Shown one piece after another: positions 23,759 to 35,954 of a stretch of DNA of 64,000 bases. The notes beneath the pieces were generated by a model. The model worked only from the letters and a program-made list of their open reading frames with translations. It searched no databases and was not told where the DNA came from. A program made the translations under genes and the position numbers. The stretch is taken from positions 27,921,756 to 27,985,755 of the forward strand of contig JAPTYO010000009.1 of assembly GCA_036873135.1 (NCBI GenBank), given 5' to 3'. The stretch comes from Clarkia xantiana subsp. parviflora (lineage: Eukaryota; Streptophyta; Magnoliopsida; Myrtales; Onagraceae). How positions within the stretch are numbered: the first letter of the stretch is position 1; each line of letters opens with the position of its first letter.

Positions 23759-24102
23759 CTAAAAACCTAGCTTAGTTACAGATAAAATTTAAATAAAAAA
23801 TTGCTAACAGATAATTATTCTAGAGAATATTCCTAAGGATATATATCTTTACAGATAATTATTTTTTGAATAAAAATAATATCTGGAGATAAATATCTTA
23901 CAGATAATTTTCTAAAAAAAATATATATATTTTTAAATATTCCGAAAATATTAAATATATTCGAAATAATTTAAAATATATTTTATAATAATTTCCCTAA
24001 TGTGCCCTTAAGCATTTTTGGAGACTTTGTGGCTTGACGCGTCTGGAATTTGACGTATCATGTGTAACGTCGTTACGTCCGTGTCAAAATCGAGTGTTTA
24101 CA

Positions 24103-24439
24103 ATGTATACATAAAAGAAAGTGTGGAATTGTATTTTTAGTTCTTTAAATTATACAAATGAAACAAAACGTAAATAAGTATAATAAATTATTTACATTTT
24201 TATTAAATTGATTTTAATTGAATACATTTTCTTTGGTGATATATTTCAATTATTTTTAGATTAATGGTTAATTAGCTAGGTTATTAGTGTTATATCTACC
24301 ATCTATTATAATGTTTCAACATTATTTTTATTTCGTAAATCTAATTTCAACACATCTTATCATTTTAAAACTTTTTATGCTAAACTCAAATTTTAATTTG
24401 ACCGCTTTACTCGCGCAGTGCGCAAAGTTAACATCTAGT
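24103..24439 (+). mobile_element. Helitron-like unit U0, 3' tail
   Basis: This matches the last 340 bases of the repeating units (compare 36980-37320). It ends with the near-palindrome CTCGCGCAGTGCGCAAAG followed by TTAACATCTAGT. Its upstream side is cut by element E, and a remnant of the same unit (CTATTTTGAGTAATG) lies left of E at 14087-14101. Confidence 0.8.
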
Positions 24440-24746
24440 TCTATACTAATTTGACTGAAGTAGAAAAATTGTGGGGCAAAATTCCAAATTTTCTATACAA
24501 GCATTTTTCGTGTAACTTAAGAGCATAGACTTTGATATTCAACATGCTTCCAACTGCAAAAATAGTTTGAGATTTTAGATTGCCAAGCAACATTCATTCA
24601 TCATACATGGATATCTTATGAACGTTGATTCGTAACGGGAAGCCGAACAAAGTTTCCAATATAGAAAGTATAATATTATACAGAGATCAATCGAATTTCA
24701 CCTGTTTTAATAAAACCTTATTTCTTATATATGCGTTTAAAGTGTT

Positions 24747-24980
24747 AAACAGCGACCCCAGTCCTAGATCCATCACGAGGCGAGTCCACATGAATCACCT
24801 CCGTGTCAAACATCATCGTCGCCTTCATGATGAAAGCAAAGTCCTTTTTCTACCTCCTCATGTGAGCCATCACGAACACCATCTCCTTCCTCTCCGCGCT
24901 GCCGAATAAATACAGCTGTAGAGTCTCCATAAAAGGCTCGTACAGGTCATCACAGGAAACGACGCTGAACGCCAGTACAT
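24747..24980 (-). pseudogene. Methyltransferase-like gene fragment (METTL21/Methyltransf_16 type?) in U1
   Basis: On the minus strand one frame reads DDLYEPFMETLQLYLFG, then MVFVMAHMRR, then a TAG where a Trp would fit, then FDTEVIHVDSPRDGSRTG. The order acidic-LYEPF-ETL, hydrophobic strand with HxRR, and EVIHVDSP matches the C-terminal part of METTL21-like lysine methyltransferases as I know them. No start and no SAM-binding N-terminal part is present. It looks like a captured exon fragment, and this fits a Helitron. The family assignment is by eye only. Confidence 0.5.
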
Positions 24981-25016
24981 GGTCAATTCATTTGACTCTC
25001 TAAAAGAAACATCAAT

Positions 25017-25098
25017 GTGGACGTGCCGGAGTGGTTATCGGGCATGACTAGAAATCATGTGGGCTCTGCCCGCGCAGGTTCGAATCCTGCCGTCCACG
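25017..25098 (+). tRNA. tRNA-Ser(AGA), copy 1 (U1)
   Basis: The 82-nt cloverleaf has acceptor stem GTGGACG/CGTCCAC plus discriminator G and anticodon loop CTAGAAA (anticodon AGA) closed by ATGA/TCAT. It has a long variable arm GGGC-TCT-GCCC and T arm GCAGG/CCTGC. The pol III A box TGCCGGAGTGG is at 25024-25034 and the B box GGTTCGAATCC at 25077-25087. No intron is present. All stems are intact. The usual T-run terminator is not obvious, because about 300 bp immediately 3' of the gene is deleted relative to the sister copies. It may or may not be expressed. Confidence 0.92.
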
Positions 25099-26259
25099 TA
25101 AATTCACCATTTAATTCATAAATCTAAAACTAACAATCGTAATATTAAAATTTCTTCAAATTACTTTTAGCAACTGAAAAGTTGCTCTTATAACTTGTAG
25201 AGACAACATTTCCTACGGTAAAACACATGAGTTTGATTCTGCACTGTTATTATCAGGCTTTGTGTAATATGATTGTACCTTATGTAAAACTTCCCACTGA
25301 ATTTGCTGTGTGTACCTCATATTTACACACAGCATGCGTACATCTGTTTTTGTTTGCAAAATACTACACACCAATCTTACGGTGTGGAATATCCCTACCT
25401 CTAACCACCTATTGATTACACATAGCTATATGAGGTTTGTAATCTGTTTGAATATGTGTTGGCACACTGATTACAAATTGTTCTGGTTTTGTGATTTCTT
25501 GTGGTGTCCTATGAAAGCTGCTCGGGCGGAGCCAGAGATTTAAGTAAGCGTCGTGAAGCTCTGGAGGCGAAGCGTGGCACGATCAAGCATGATAGAATGT
25601 ATTAGAGGAGCACGGTGATGACTGGAGCGGTTGGTCGCAACAGGCGACGTCAGAGCAGTGGAGGTGATCACTCCACGATTGCTAATGAAAGTGATGTCGG
25701 GTGCATATTATGTGGGGAATGGGCAATAAAAATTAAGCATAAGAACCGATGTCACAGTAACACATAACTTCTATTCAGCTTTTCTTGTTGTCTTCTCTGC
25801 ATGCTTACTAGAGTTATTTGCAAGTAATTGATCTAAAGTTTATTTTTTTATTGATACTAGCTCATATCGAATTATTGAATTGTAGATTTAGCCATTCCTT
25901 GATCATAAAAAGTTAAAAATATTTTTTTTTCCTTTGTAGGTTATATTGGTGAATTAACAATGTACATATGGCTTAAAAATACTCAAAAGGCTTGTTGCTG
26001 ATTTCCAAGACTCTAGGTGAGTCAACATATGTAGATGTTGAATTAATATATTAAAAAAAATAAAAACAATTAAGGAAAGAATCGATATTTCAAGGGAATG
26101 ACCTGTTACTTTATATGTTTAATCATTTGAGTTTTCTTCCTTATCTATGTGAGGATATCCATTATGCTCTAAAACGATATAATTTATTGATTTTTTTTAA
26201 ATATATAAGTGGGTGTTTTTTTTTGTGGTACATTAAGTTCTTTATGTTTACATATTTGG

Positions 26260-26996
26260 TGATGGATATATGTCCAATTCGGGTTCGTATTTATATTTCG
26301 GGTCTCGTAAACACGTCAAAAATCACATTACAGTTTAGAAAACGTCTCCTAAAGGTCAAAACGGTCCGGAAGCGCGGTACACGCGTCCGGACCGGACCTC
26401 CGGATTGCCTATGGGTATTACGCGTACCCCCCGATTACCGTTACACGTAGAGAAGTCGAGTTCGCGCATTGCCAATATTGATGATGGTTACCGCTTTCCT
26501 TTGAACCGTCATCAAACTGCTTCAAAACTGGGTCCGTCCCAAGGTAGCCTATAAATAGGAGACCTTGGCCACCCATTTTGACAGATCCTCTCGTTTGCCC
26601 AACTTTGGCATTTTGAGCTCTAACTTCTCTCTAGAAATATTTTCTCTCTCTAGAGTTATCTTTCTCCCTTTAGCCCAATCGTGACTTAAGCATCGGAGAG
26701 GGTTCCACTAGCACCACCCCCCCTCTCCGTGCTAGTATTGGCCCTTTGTGCAGGAACGTGCCCCGCAGCTAAGGCGTGGAAGAGAAATAGGAGTAAGATG
26801 TGCCCAGACGCTAAGACTTGTGCCCAGATAGCTGTTTCCTGAGACACAGACTTTTCCTGAGACACAGCGTTAAACCGAACACTCGTCACCGGCGTTAGGC
26901 GAATACCTCTTCCAGGCGAAGGGTGTCAGCCCAAAAACCCGAACAACCCAATTAGACAAACACGTCCATCCGACCCATTTCAACCAGGACACAACA
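26260..26996 (+). mobile_element. 5' LTR of element A
   Basis: The LTR is 737 bp, TGATGGATATATG...GGACACAACA. It carries the TATA box at 26550-26557 and one copy fewer of a 21-bp GAGACACAGACTTTTCCT-type motif than the 3' LTR. Other differences from the 3' LTR are a scatter of substitutions. Confidence 0.95.
26550..26557 (+). promoter_or_regulatory. TATA box of the element A 5' LTR
   Basis: TATAAATA in the context GTAGCCTATAAATAGGAGAC, conserved in all LTRs of this family (7291, 36247, and minus strand 40414 and 58027 regions). Confidence 0.65.
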
Positions 26997-26998
26997 TT

Positions 26999-27016
26999 TG
27001 GCGCCGTCTCCGTGAT
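26999..27016 (+). other. Primer binding site of element A
   Basis: TGGCGCCGTCTCCGTGAT, two bases after the LTR. The first nine bases match the 3' end complement of plant tRNA-Asp, as in many Athila/Tat elements. The match weakens after that. Confidence 0.75.
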
Positions 27017-27045
27017 TCGAACAAAATCTATCATATCGCAAAGAC

Positions 27046-29625
27046 ATGACGAGTGATCACAACCCTCCCAAAGAGGTTAACGCGAGAAATGCAAGGAAAA
27101 GGCCTGGACGTCCTAAGAATTCTCCGGCAAGCAAAAGAGCAGGAGGTCAGAAGCCAGCTGGAAGCCACGCGGGACCTTCCCACATACCGAGAGCTACTTC
27201 CGTAGCTTCATCCATGCCAACCGAGGATGTGCCCGACGCACAGCACAACCACCAAGAATCAAATGACGAGCATCGTTCACCCTCACCTGGTTTTGAGCCA
27301 GAGATGCATGATGATGATGAATTTCAGACAGAAACGCCGCAAGGCGAACAACAAGGAACAGGAGCAAACCCAATGCCTTCGGTCACTCCAGCAATGATGG
27401 CTGCGCTGGAAGAATTACTCGCATTCCGCGAGTCACTGAAAAATCAAGGATATGCGGCCCAACCACCTCCAACCGCCCAGGAACACGCTGCGCCGACAAG
27501 AGAAATGTTGCAAGACACTACCCGCAAAGGCGATCCATTCCAGGGCAGAAACCAACATACAAGATATGAAGCCGCACGTTCATACACTCCTTCCCAAGGA
27601 GCCCGTCATTGGAGGAATGCAGAAGGGCAACCCCCACACCACCGCTCACAGCAGCCAACGAAGGATGATCCCTTCCAGGCCACAAGCAGAGATCAATCTG
27701 ACATCCATAATAACACTGGTTGGCGAATTCCTGTAATAGATTATGATGCGCCTGTAAAAGGGTTTACTGCTGAGATGTTAGAAGAAATTGTTGAGAAAAA
27801 GAAGAAAGAAGTGAAGATGAAGGGTATGCACGCGCTTGAGGAAAAGGCGTCGCATCCGTTCGCGGACCACCTTGTAAACAGTCGCATCCCAGACGCATTG
27901 TACCGGATTGGAGGTGATCTGTATCGCGGAAATGGAGATCCAGTGGAACACATGCAGAAGCACGAGGCCTCTCTGCTAGGAAGAACGAAGAACCCACACC
28001 ACTTTGCAATGACGTTTTCACAAACTCTTGCCGGAACGGCAGCACACTGGTTCTTCTCGCTGCCATGCGGAAGCATCACCTCATGGGAAAACCTGAAAGC
28101 TAAGTTCATTCAGCGATATATGGGCGAACGCACATTGCTGAAAGGAACAAATGCTCTGGACGACGTCCAACAGCAAAATGAAGAATCTCTCGCTGAGTAT
28201 TACGTTCGCTTCATCCAGAATATCTCTGATATTCAGGGGAACATGACGGAAGGAGAGATAGTACGAGCGTTCATCCGAAACCTAGGACGGAGAGGCTACG
28301 CCTTAGCAGAAAAGATGGCAAAGCGCCCAGCTGAAACTCTAGAAGAGTTAACCGCGAGAGTTAAAGAGTTCGTGGACCTAGAAAGGTTCAGGAACCAGAA
28401 CAAGGCGAAAGTCTCTGCTGCAAAGGCGAAAGAAAACCAAAAGCAGAGTCAAGCAAAACCGCCCTCAAGCGGTCAGCAAGGAAGAAATTGGCTGCCTCAG
28501 CCGAAAAGGCCTTTTCAAGGAGATTTCCAGAAACTAAGAGAAGTAAACCTCGCTGACTGCATTCCATTGAATGCCCCGCTATCCGTGATATTGAAGGATA
28601 TGAAGGATGCGAACATAAGGAAAGAGCCGAACAATTTCAGAAAAGGTCCGCTGGGGAAAGACAAAGACAAGTGGTGTGAAAACCACGAGGTCTTCGGCCA
28701 CGAAACGGAAAGCTGTGTCAGCCTACGCTTCCGCGTTAACAACTTCGTCCTCAAGGGCGAATTGAAGCAATTCGTCGATCAAGGCGAGAGCCCCCCAAAG
28801 AAGACTCAAGCAGAGTCATCGATGAAAGGAAGCAAAGGCAAAGAGAAAGTCAACGACAACCCTCCGCCGGCCAAGCGAGGTATTATCAATGTCATCCACG
28901 GGGGACCGGCCGCCGGAGGACAAGTGTCAAATGCTCGGGACGTTTATGCATCCCAAGCAGCAACATTGCCAAGATATGGAAAGCGCAAGCAACCGGAACA
29001 AGATGACGTGGTTATCCAATTTTCCAGGGAGGACTTAAAGCACATCGTTTACCCTCACGACGATGCTTTAGTCATAACCATGGACATCGACGGATATGAT
29101 GTGAAGAGAATTCTCGTTGATGGTGGAAGCTCCGCTGACATTTTACCTGTCAAAGTCCTGGAGCAACTGGGAAAATCAGTTAAAGACTTGACTCCGGGAA
29201 CTTTCTCATTAGTCAGCTTTGCCGGGGCAGCCACATACCCTCTGGGAACGATCACGCTTCCTGTCATCCTAGGCCAAGGATGGAAAACATTGCACGTCAA
29301 CGTTACTTTTATCGTTGTGGAATCTCTTGGGGCCTATAATGGAATTTTAGGGCGAACAACGATCAACCCTTACGTGATTGTGCCCTCTACTTTCCATCAG
29401 AAGATGAAATTCCCTACTGACCACGGGATCGGGGAAGTACTAGGCGACCAGATATCCGCAAGACGATGTTACGTCAACGCCCTAAGAGCAAAGCAGCATT
29501 TCCATGTGGCGATGGTGACTTCTTTCAAGAAGCAAAAAGTTGTTGATTGTGGAAATCGTGAGCAAGCTGTTATAGTTTGGAATCCACAAGAGTACGTTCA
29601 GTATTCATCATGGAACCAGATATGA
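27046..29625 (+). CDS. Gag-protease polyprotein, 859 aa (element A)
   Basis: It encodes the capsid/nucleocapsid precursor fused to an aspartic protease. ATG 27046 follows the PBS by 30 bases and starts [11 protein letters not shown]. Residues 1-240 are polar and low-complexity, with a basic KRPGRPKNS patch. About residues 290-450 form a Retrotrans_gag domain ([20 protein letters not shown], then [10 protein letters not shown]). A zinc knuckle [15 protein letters not shown] lies near residue 543. The protease follows, with the active-site segment [11 protein letters not shown] near 690 (DGG instead of the common DTG, as in other Tat elements) and [10 protein letters not shown] near 766. The frame is uninterrupted, in contrast to the element B copy. 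It stops before any RT, so no Gag-Pol is possible from this element. Its particles would need pol from a partner element; this is inference. Confidence 0.93.
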   Translation: MTSDHNPPKEVNARNARKRPGRPKNSPASKRAGGQKPAGSHAGPSHIPRATSVASSMPTEDVPDAQHNHQESNDEHRSPSPGFEPEMHDDDEFQTETPQGEQQGTGANPMPSVTPAMMAALEELLAFRESLKNQGYAAQPPPTAQEHAAPTREMLQDTTRKGDPFQGRNQHTRYEAARSYTPSQGARHWRNAEGQPPHHRSQQPTKDDPFQATSRDQSDIHNNTGWRIPVIDYDAPVKGFTAEMLEEIVEKKKKEVKMKGMHALEEKASHPFADHLVNSRIPDALYRIGGDLYRGNGDPVEHMQKHEASLLGRTKNPHHFAMTFSQTLAGTAAHWFFSLPCGSITSWENLKAKFIQRYMGERTLLKGTNALDDVQQQNEESLAEYYVRFIQNISDIQGNMTEGEIVRAFIRNLGRRGYALAEKMAKRPAETLEELTARVKEFVDLERFRNQNKAKVSAAKAKENQKQSQAKPPSSGQQGRNWLPQPKRPFQGDFQKLREVNLADCIPLNAPLSVILKDMKDANIRKEPNNFRKGPLGKDKDKWCENHEVFGHETESCVSLRFRVNNFVLKGELKQFVDQGESPPKKTQAESSMKGSKGKEKVNDNPPPAKRGIINVIHGGPAAGGQVSNARDVYASQAATLPRYGKRKQPEQDDVVIQFSREDLKHIVYPHDDALVITMDIDGYDVKRILVDGGSSADILPVKVLEQLGKSVKDLTPGTFSLVSFAGAATYPLGTITLPVILGQGWKTLHVNVTFIVVESLGAYNGILGRTTINPYVIVPSTFHQKMKFPTDHGIGEVLGDQISARRCYVNALRAKQHFHVAMVTSFKKQKVVDCGNREQAVIVWNPQEYVQYSSWNQI

Positions 29626-29655
29626 CCCGTCAAGCAGGGTGAAGGCGAGCCAGTC

Positions 29656-30179
29656 ATGAACTGCTTCAACAGATTCGTTGCCAACGCCTCTTTGGCAAAA
29701 GCAACAAGAGAGGAAGTGATAAGCGTGTTCTTTGCAAACATGAACGCCAGATCCTTCCTTCTCTTCGGAAGAACGCATGGATGGCGAACAACCTAAAAGA
29801 CAAGCTCAAGACGGCAGACTTGTGTGAACAAGAACTGAGGTGGGGTACACCCCTCGGTTGGGACAAAGAAGTTCAAGCTGAAACGAACAAACAGGAAGGC
29901 GCGAGCATCAATATGGACAACATCTTCACACCGCTAAACACGGCTGTTGAAGACATTTACGTCAACCTACTCGAAAACAAGCTCCCGAGTCCACTTGTTC
30001 CAAAGACTGCTTTCTCGGGCAACAACGTTAAAGAATGGTGCAAATACCACAAAACCTGGGGATATAACACAAACAAGTGTCTACCACTGAGATGGGAGAT
30101 AGAAGAATGCATCGCCCTGGGCGCGTTAAGACGATTTGTTGCAACTGACTCGGCGACGTCATCGTCAAACCAACCATGA
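29656..30179 (+). pseudogene. Second Gag-like ORF of element A, broken by a 16-nt deletion
   Basis: This corresponds to the 179-codon ORFs at 297-836 and 54358-54897. From ATG 29656 the frame reads normally for about 45 codons to GRTHGWRTT and then hits TAA. Relative to element B, 16 nt are missing there. The remaining part, including the knuckle WCKYHKTWGYNTNKC, continues in another frame from about 29781 to the stop at 30179. In this knuckle one GH is GY, so a zinc ligand is lost as well. Confidence 0.8.
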
Positions 30180-30640
30180 AAGAAACGAGAGAAATAACTA
30201 CCTTTCCGTTTACTTTGCGCATTTCAATTCTAAGTTTTTTTAGAATCATCGCATCTAGTTTCTTTACGTGTTTTAAGAAGGAATGATCGGTTGACGCCTT
30301 CTCGAAAAAACAATGTAAATACGCGCAAGTATCTAATGAAGTCAATCTACCTTCGTAGGTACATATCTATGTCTCGCATGCTATTTTGGATTGAACGCGA
30401 AGTAACAAAACTACACACTTATTATCTACATCAACAATCCAAGATATTATGCTATGTGCAAGCAAAAAATCTACTACGCGTTATGACAACGCTTATCATC
30501 AACAACAACTTACTCATATTGACGACTGTATCAAAAGGCGTCATCAAGGAATCAACAACTTGGAATTAAACCCAAGATATATTAAAAGTCAGCATGCTAC
30601 AACAACATATTTGCAAGGAAATAATTGCAACCTTTTATTT

Positions 30641-30858
30641 CAAACGTCATATTAACGACGTTCTACCTCAAAACGTCATACCAACGACGTCCTGCTTTCA
30701 AACTTCATATTAACGACGTTCTACTTCAAAGCGTCATACCAACGACGTCCTGCTTTCAAACTTCATAATAACGACGTTCAACTTCAAAGCGTCATACCAA
30801 CGACGTCCTGCTTCAAACGTCATATTAACGACGTTCTATCTACAATGTCCTATTGACG
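30641..30858 (+). repeat. Tandem repeat of about 58 bp with ACGACGTT/ACGACGTC steps
   Basis: Alternating phrases CGTCATATTAACGACGTTCTAC and CGTCATACCAACGACGTCCTGC run for nearly four copies. The matching array in element B (53806-53905, reverse strand) is shorter, and D has none at this point. Confidence 0.85.
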
Positions 30859-31093
30859 ACATACAAATGACATGCTGTGACATCTCTTGTTAGAGGCAAA
30901 TCCTCATGTTCATCGCCATTCCCTGGATTCAGAACAGGACGGGCAAATACAATATGGGACTGATCACCCCATAAGTGGCGGAAGTTCTCTTGTTAGACAA
31001 CGACCCCACGCTACAACAAGTGTGTATCTCCTATTAGGGGATCATACTCATCAAAGACTATACCTTAATCAGATAGCTTCAACCAACTACTAC

Positions 31094-31230
31094 GAATTCC
31101 TGCTTAAGGGTTCACACTTTACGGTAAACGTCATCTTGTTAGATGACAATCCCGTACTACGAATTCCTGCTTAAGGGTTCACACTTTACGGCAAACGTCC
31201 TCTTGTTAGATGACAATCCCGTACTACAGA
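31094..31230 (+). repeat. 67-bp tandem repeat, 2 copies (same family as 1807-2064)
   Basis: GAATTCCTGCTTAAGGGTTC begins at 31094 and 31161. Each copy ends with GACAATCCCGTACTAC. Element D has about four copies of the related 66-bp unit. Confidence 0.8.
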
Positions 31231-31996
31231 TTTTCAAAGCGTGTTGCAGGGTTCCTGGACACGGAAATCATGCATCACAATACATATTTTCAAAACGTGT
31301 TACGTGATCCCTGGACGCAGGAATCATGTACCACAGAAAAAAATTTCAAAAACCAAAATGTTTTTACGTATGCTTCCCCAACGCGGGTTGATACACGCTG
31401 GCAGGTGCGCACCCTGTTTACAAAACTCATAAAATTTACAAGTCGAGTCTTGTACAACGTCGCCTTAGAGTGGAACTAAGAGACGTTATAAACTAGTATC
31501 TTGTTTAGCCAAGATAACACCTTTCAAATATCAAAGGCCAGTGTCAAGTGCCTCTGTGCCAAGTACCCGCGCCAATTACACTACTTGTTAAGAAAAGTCG
31601 CTATACGCGAAATACTTAACAGGTTACAACATATATAGCGGCAAGCTATTCAGGAAAGAAGGGCAACATGCGTAATGCATCATGCAAGCAATCTTGAGAA
31701 CATCTCAAGTCATCAACCAAGAAGTGCCTAACAGTCACAGCTACGGAGACTACGACTATGTTACTAGTCATCCACATTCAACAAAAACAGTAAGTGATAA
31801 CGGTATGAAATATTACTAATGAGTTATCATGCAAACTGCTATGCATAAAGCAGGTTCAAACGACATAGTTCAAAGCAAACAAGTCACAAGCAATAACCAA
31901 GGAACAACTCCAACAAAGTTCCAAACATAGAAGCCGGGGGGCAAACGGACTCAGAAACGAGTTCAACATATCCAAAAGCAATAAACATGGCACAAA

Positions 31997-34357
31997 TCAA
32001 AGAACGCCATCATCTCTGACGGTACTGGGTGGAATAGGCAGAAGTTGCACATTAATGTCATCACCGTCTTCTCCAAACAAAAAATCAAACTGAGCTGCTG
32101 CAGCATCCAAACGACGGAGTTCGGCAACGTGCCCAACAGCAAACTCCGCATACGGCCCTAACCTGTTAAAGGGAAAGCCGGGAGCAAGAATCCTCACCCT
32201 ACGAACAAAGTCTTCAGCAAACTCGCTAAGCATAGGAGCGGCCTTCGCCGTAACAGCAGCAGTAACCGCGCTGTCAAACTCAGGAGTAGTAGGGAATTTT
32301 CCAAGTCACTCCTCAATGCCGGCCTTCATTTCCTCTTCGCGCACCTTCCGACATGCAACCTTATGGTCGCCCGCATTGTCAGAAATTGCCTTCTCGATAG
32401 CAACATTCTCAGCTTCAAGCAAAACAAGGCGGGCATGATCAGAATCGTAACGGGCATCAAAATCCGTCATCTTCAAAGTAAAGCGGCGCACTTCATCCTT
32501 AGCTTCCTTAAGCTCGCTAGACACAACGACAGCTTTATCGACGATAGCACGCTTCTCCTGGACAAGTTCCAAAATGAAGGAGGCCATGTGCACCATGTTA
32601 GAAACAACCTGAAAACAACAAGACAATAAGAATACATGTTCGGAAACAACGAGCATAGAAAAGCAAAAAAAAGACACTTACTGGTGTGAACCCAGACAGT
32701 GAGCTCTCAACAAAGGTTCGCGCCTCTTCGTCGCTCGATGGCCGAACAAGTCGATCACCAGGAGGAACGGATCGATGAAGAACACGCACACCAACTTCTG
32801 GCATGCTAAGCCGGGAACTCTTGGGGAAAGTGAGATCACCTGTCATATACAGCATCCACTTATCATCCGAAATATCGCCTTCCAAAGGACGAAGCAGATC
32901 CGCACGTCCAAGTGGCGGGAGCACTACATGCAAACCAACTAGAGTTATGCAAAAACCAAAAACAAAGCGCACAAAAGCACACAGACAAGTGTTTAGCTCA
33001 TACCAGAAGGAAGAATACGTTCCACCTCGGTCCACTCCTTCGAGCGGGGGGCAGACAGCGCATCCTTGCAACCGTCAACTTCCTTCCCTTTATGGGAGGA
33101 AGGAGTAGGAACGGTCACAGCAGTCTTCGGGCGCTTCGAACTGCTCGAAGGACGCGTCCCAACGGCGGACCGTTTGGCAGAATCAGGAGCGGCAACGACG
33201 CGATCAGTAACAAGCGTCTTGCGACCTGCAAATAGCAAACAAAGCTACAATCAAAATAAAACTAAACTAAGACAGTATACAAGGAAGACTGTTTATTCAA
33301 ACCGTTCCATGCCTGGAAGCTGCCGATGCTCCGGGAGCAAGAGATGGAACAATCCTTCCGTTAGAAGCAATCCTGCAAGCGGCTGCCGTCTGCAAAGATG
33401 AGCTTTTTCCGTCAAACCAACCTACATTGCAACAAGGTAAAAGTTATAAAAATGCTCAACGTACCGAAGCCGTAGAAGGGAGCACATGAATCCCAGCATC
33501 GACCAACTCCTGATCAGATGCGCGCAGCGAACAAGTAAAACCACGCGATCGCTGACAATGATATATCTGCTTTATCACCTCCCTATCCAGCAAGGAGAGC
33601 TCCCGAAAAGAAGGCGCGGGATCAGGTTACCGAATACACTCGACGTCCCAAGTCGTGCCCGCATCATGCGTAAAAAAGTAATGGTGCCTCCAATGATCGG
33701 CAGAGCGATCCGCGGCGACAACCAATCGACGACTGGAATCCCACTTGGCTTCACCAAGGCCAGGTTCCTCAAACCCATCACCTTGCAAGTTCGGCCAGTG
33801 TACTTTAACGCTACACAACCCCACAAAGTCCGGACTCTTAAGCTGATAGAAGCAGCGAAAGATGGTGGGAGAATAATGCCATGACTGCCTGTGAAACAGC
33901 ACTCTAAAGCAATTCCATACCCGAATTCCATTGGGCGCAAGGTCTAAGGGGAAATCCCATAGCCGCTACAAAGCTCAATCAGGTCAGGGCAATAAGGAAA
34001 GCGCAAACCCTCCCTAACATGATATGTATAAACGACGGACAAGTCTATAGGCGGAGGGGTAGAATCTCCTAAACTACTCTTACGAAGCACATCAAAGGGG
34101 TAAACAGCCTCTACGCGAGGGTCAACTCAAGAAGCACTCGCATACAGTACAAACAAGGGCCTATCCAAACGGTTAGTATAATACCTAACCAACACTTCTG
34201 TCTCTTCGACGGGAGGTGCCTCAGCAGAAGGCTCAACAACTACGCCCTCATCAGTGCCCAAAACACTATCTACTTGTGTAACCAAATCTACTTCCGAGTC
34301 ATCCTCAACGTCAGAATTAAAAGGAGTCTGCGATAGAGGAGTGGTGGATTTACTCAT
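31997..34357 (-). pseudogene. Antisense multi-exon gene of element A, several lesions
   Basis: The blocks match those of D and B: 33461-34357, up to 33421 (second block), 33004-33225, 32682-32923 and 31997-32608. Blocks 3 and 4 have exactly the lengths seen in B (222 and 242 nt) and keep GT...AG borders. Damage differs from the other copies. A TGA interrupts block 1 near 34127 (after YASAS), and a one-base loss and a second stop follow in the same block (near 33625). The donor of block 2 is lost by a small deletion near 33310. A TGA replaces a Gly codon in block 5 near 32306. Block 1 carries the Transposase_28-like segment and block 5 the probable coiled coil. Confidence 0.65.
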
Positions 34358-35945
34358 AGCGACAATTCGATCAAAAAGGAAGGAGTTCCACAAAAGATTA
34401 CTGCGACTTCACAATCTGCAAAAACCAAACAAGAAGTCTACACGTCAAAGTCATAAGATCATAAAGCGCCAATGCACATAACAACATATGTGTAAGCAAA
34501 ATCAACGCGCATAGCAAAGTAAATGCGTGCAACAAAAGTGGCCAACGCCCCAAGAAACTATCATGCAAGTAGTACGACTAACGTGACGAATCGCGAGGAG
34601 CAAACACGACAACACTTAGGAAAAATATTTTTCTAAGGCATCAAGACAACATACGACTACCCCCAAAGACGTTTAGCAACTTCCGACAACCAACAAACCC
34701 GTTAAGGGAAAAACAACACGTACCGATCAAAAGGCCATTACGCGAAGGCATGGGGGCAATATATCAAATTGGGGAATTTTACCACGACTACGCACGGAGG
34801 TAAAAAATTGTCTAAGGCATGAGCTAACGACAATAGCAACAACAACCAACCAGAAATTATTCAACATACGAACACCAATGAGCAGCTCTATGCAACAACA
34901 ACGACAAATAGTTCAAAGGAACAACAACATGGCAACATCCAAAAATCAAGACGAAGCCGTTCTGTAAAATCGAGTTTCAAACTACCTCAAAATGTGACAA
35001 AAAGTATCACAATGGACTCCATTCGTCGAGACGATTTCAGAAAGGTAAAACCCGCAGCGAACGGAGTACGGGAAGGCGGCGCGTGGGTTACACACGTCGG
35101 CGAGGCGACGCACACGCGACGGCGCGTGAGGGCGTATCCGGCGTCGGCTGGCGATTCTGAAGGCGGCGCCGGAATCCTCGCGGTGTTCTGAGTCGATTGG
35201 TGGTATCAATTTCTGAAAACAGGCCAAGAATCAAACACGTAACTTTCGGGATGCACCTAAAGTTTACGGCATTGAAGAAACTATGAACAAGCAAATGGTT
35301 TCTAAAAATGGTGGAGCAATTACTTGCAAAGAAGGATGAAGAATGAATTCCCAAAAAGCTGGAAGAATGATTAGGGATTAGTGTAATCATATATCCCAAA
35401 AGATTCCTTAATGATAAGGATCGAAGGAGTAATTCATCTACACCCACGCCTAAGTGCTTACGGTATACTCCACCCTCTTCTAAGTATTTATCTCTACGCG
35501 CATGATTATTTTAGTGCTACGCGTATCAAGTCCATCATTTTACATGCATGTTTGCATGTTTGCATATCGCATGATTCATGATTTGTTAATCGCTAAGTCA
35601 TTTTAGGGTATACGGATTATATTGCTAGCATCACGTAATTACGTTCTTGCCATGACCGTTACTTGTACATGCATGTTGATAAATAGCATGTCCGCATGAC
35701 ATATTACTAATCGCTTATATCCCTAGCGGTAATCATGTTTGCACGTTATATATGCGCATTCTCTATTGCACTAACCGTGATGACAGGAAATAAAGTCACT
35801 CGGTCAAAAAATCAAAGGGCAGACGGAATCAAGATTTCTACGTCCAACCGACGATCAAAACCGAAAGGTTTGCGTCAAGCTCAAATTGGACATGTACCTT
35901 AACTTAAAATAGAGTCAAGAAAGATTTCAAACCGTTACTTGACTC
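34358..35945 (+). other. Non-coding interior of element A, upstream side of the antisense gene
   Basis: No ORF is supported. It includes a GC-rich stretch at 35050-35190 and is collinear with 5217-6980 of D, but without the expanded 19-bp array. Confidence 0.65.
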
Positions 35946-35954
35946 GGGGGCAAG
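35946..35954 (+). other. Polypurine tract of element A
   Basis: GGGGGCAAG directly precedes the 3' LTR start TGATGG. It is identical in D and B, and differs by one base from that of C (GGGGGCAAA). Confidence 0.8.

Larger units (their letters stand above)
14104..24102 (-). mobile_element. Element E: large non-coding LTR retrotransposon derivative, 10 kb, minus orientation
   Basis: Two direct repeats of about 1.8 kb (14104-15918 and 22330-24102) bound the element. Each begins TGTCAGACCTAAATC and ends GAGTKTTTACA on the plus strand. A PBS (22309-22326) lies inside the right LTR and a purine tract (15919-15933) inside the left LTR, so the element reads right to left. Flanks are ATGTT (14099-14103) and ATGTA (24103-24107), a 5-bp duplication with one mismatch. 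The uninterrupted site GAGTAATGTATAC can be read at 36978 and 39699. The 6.4-kb interior has no gag or pol motif on either strand and consists mostly of tandem repeats. It fits a LARD-type non-autonomous element. Confidence 0.88.
22330..24102 (-). mobile_element. 5' LTR of element E
   Basis: This 1,773-bp LTR is the transcription-start copy for a minus-strand element. It differs from the left LTR by scattered substitutions and indels, including loss of about 20 bp near 22870 and the longer AG run, so the insertion is not very recent. Confidence 0.9.
30180..31996 (+). other. Non-coding interior of element A (pol position)
   Basis: No pol-like motif is present in any frame. The stretch contains two tandem arrays, listed separately, and is collinear with 840-2854 of D. 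The antisense gene begins to overlap from 31997. Confidence 0.75.

Noticed and set aside
30180..31996. Possible hidden pol in elements A, B and D
   Set aside because: I looked for RT (YxDD, PFGL), RNase H (TDGS) and integrase (DDE) motifs in all frames between gag and the LTR and found none in any of the three elements.
35050..35200. GC-rich patch in A (also 6090-6220 in D) as a possible exon
   Set aside because: Frames are short and not conserved between D and A, and the region is largely deleted in B.
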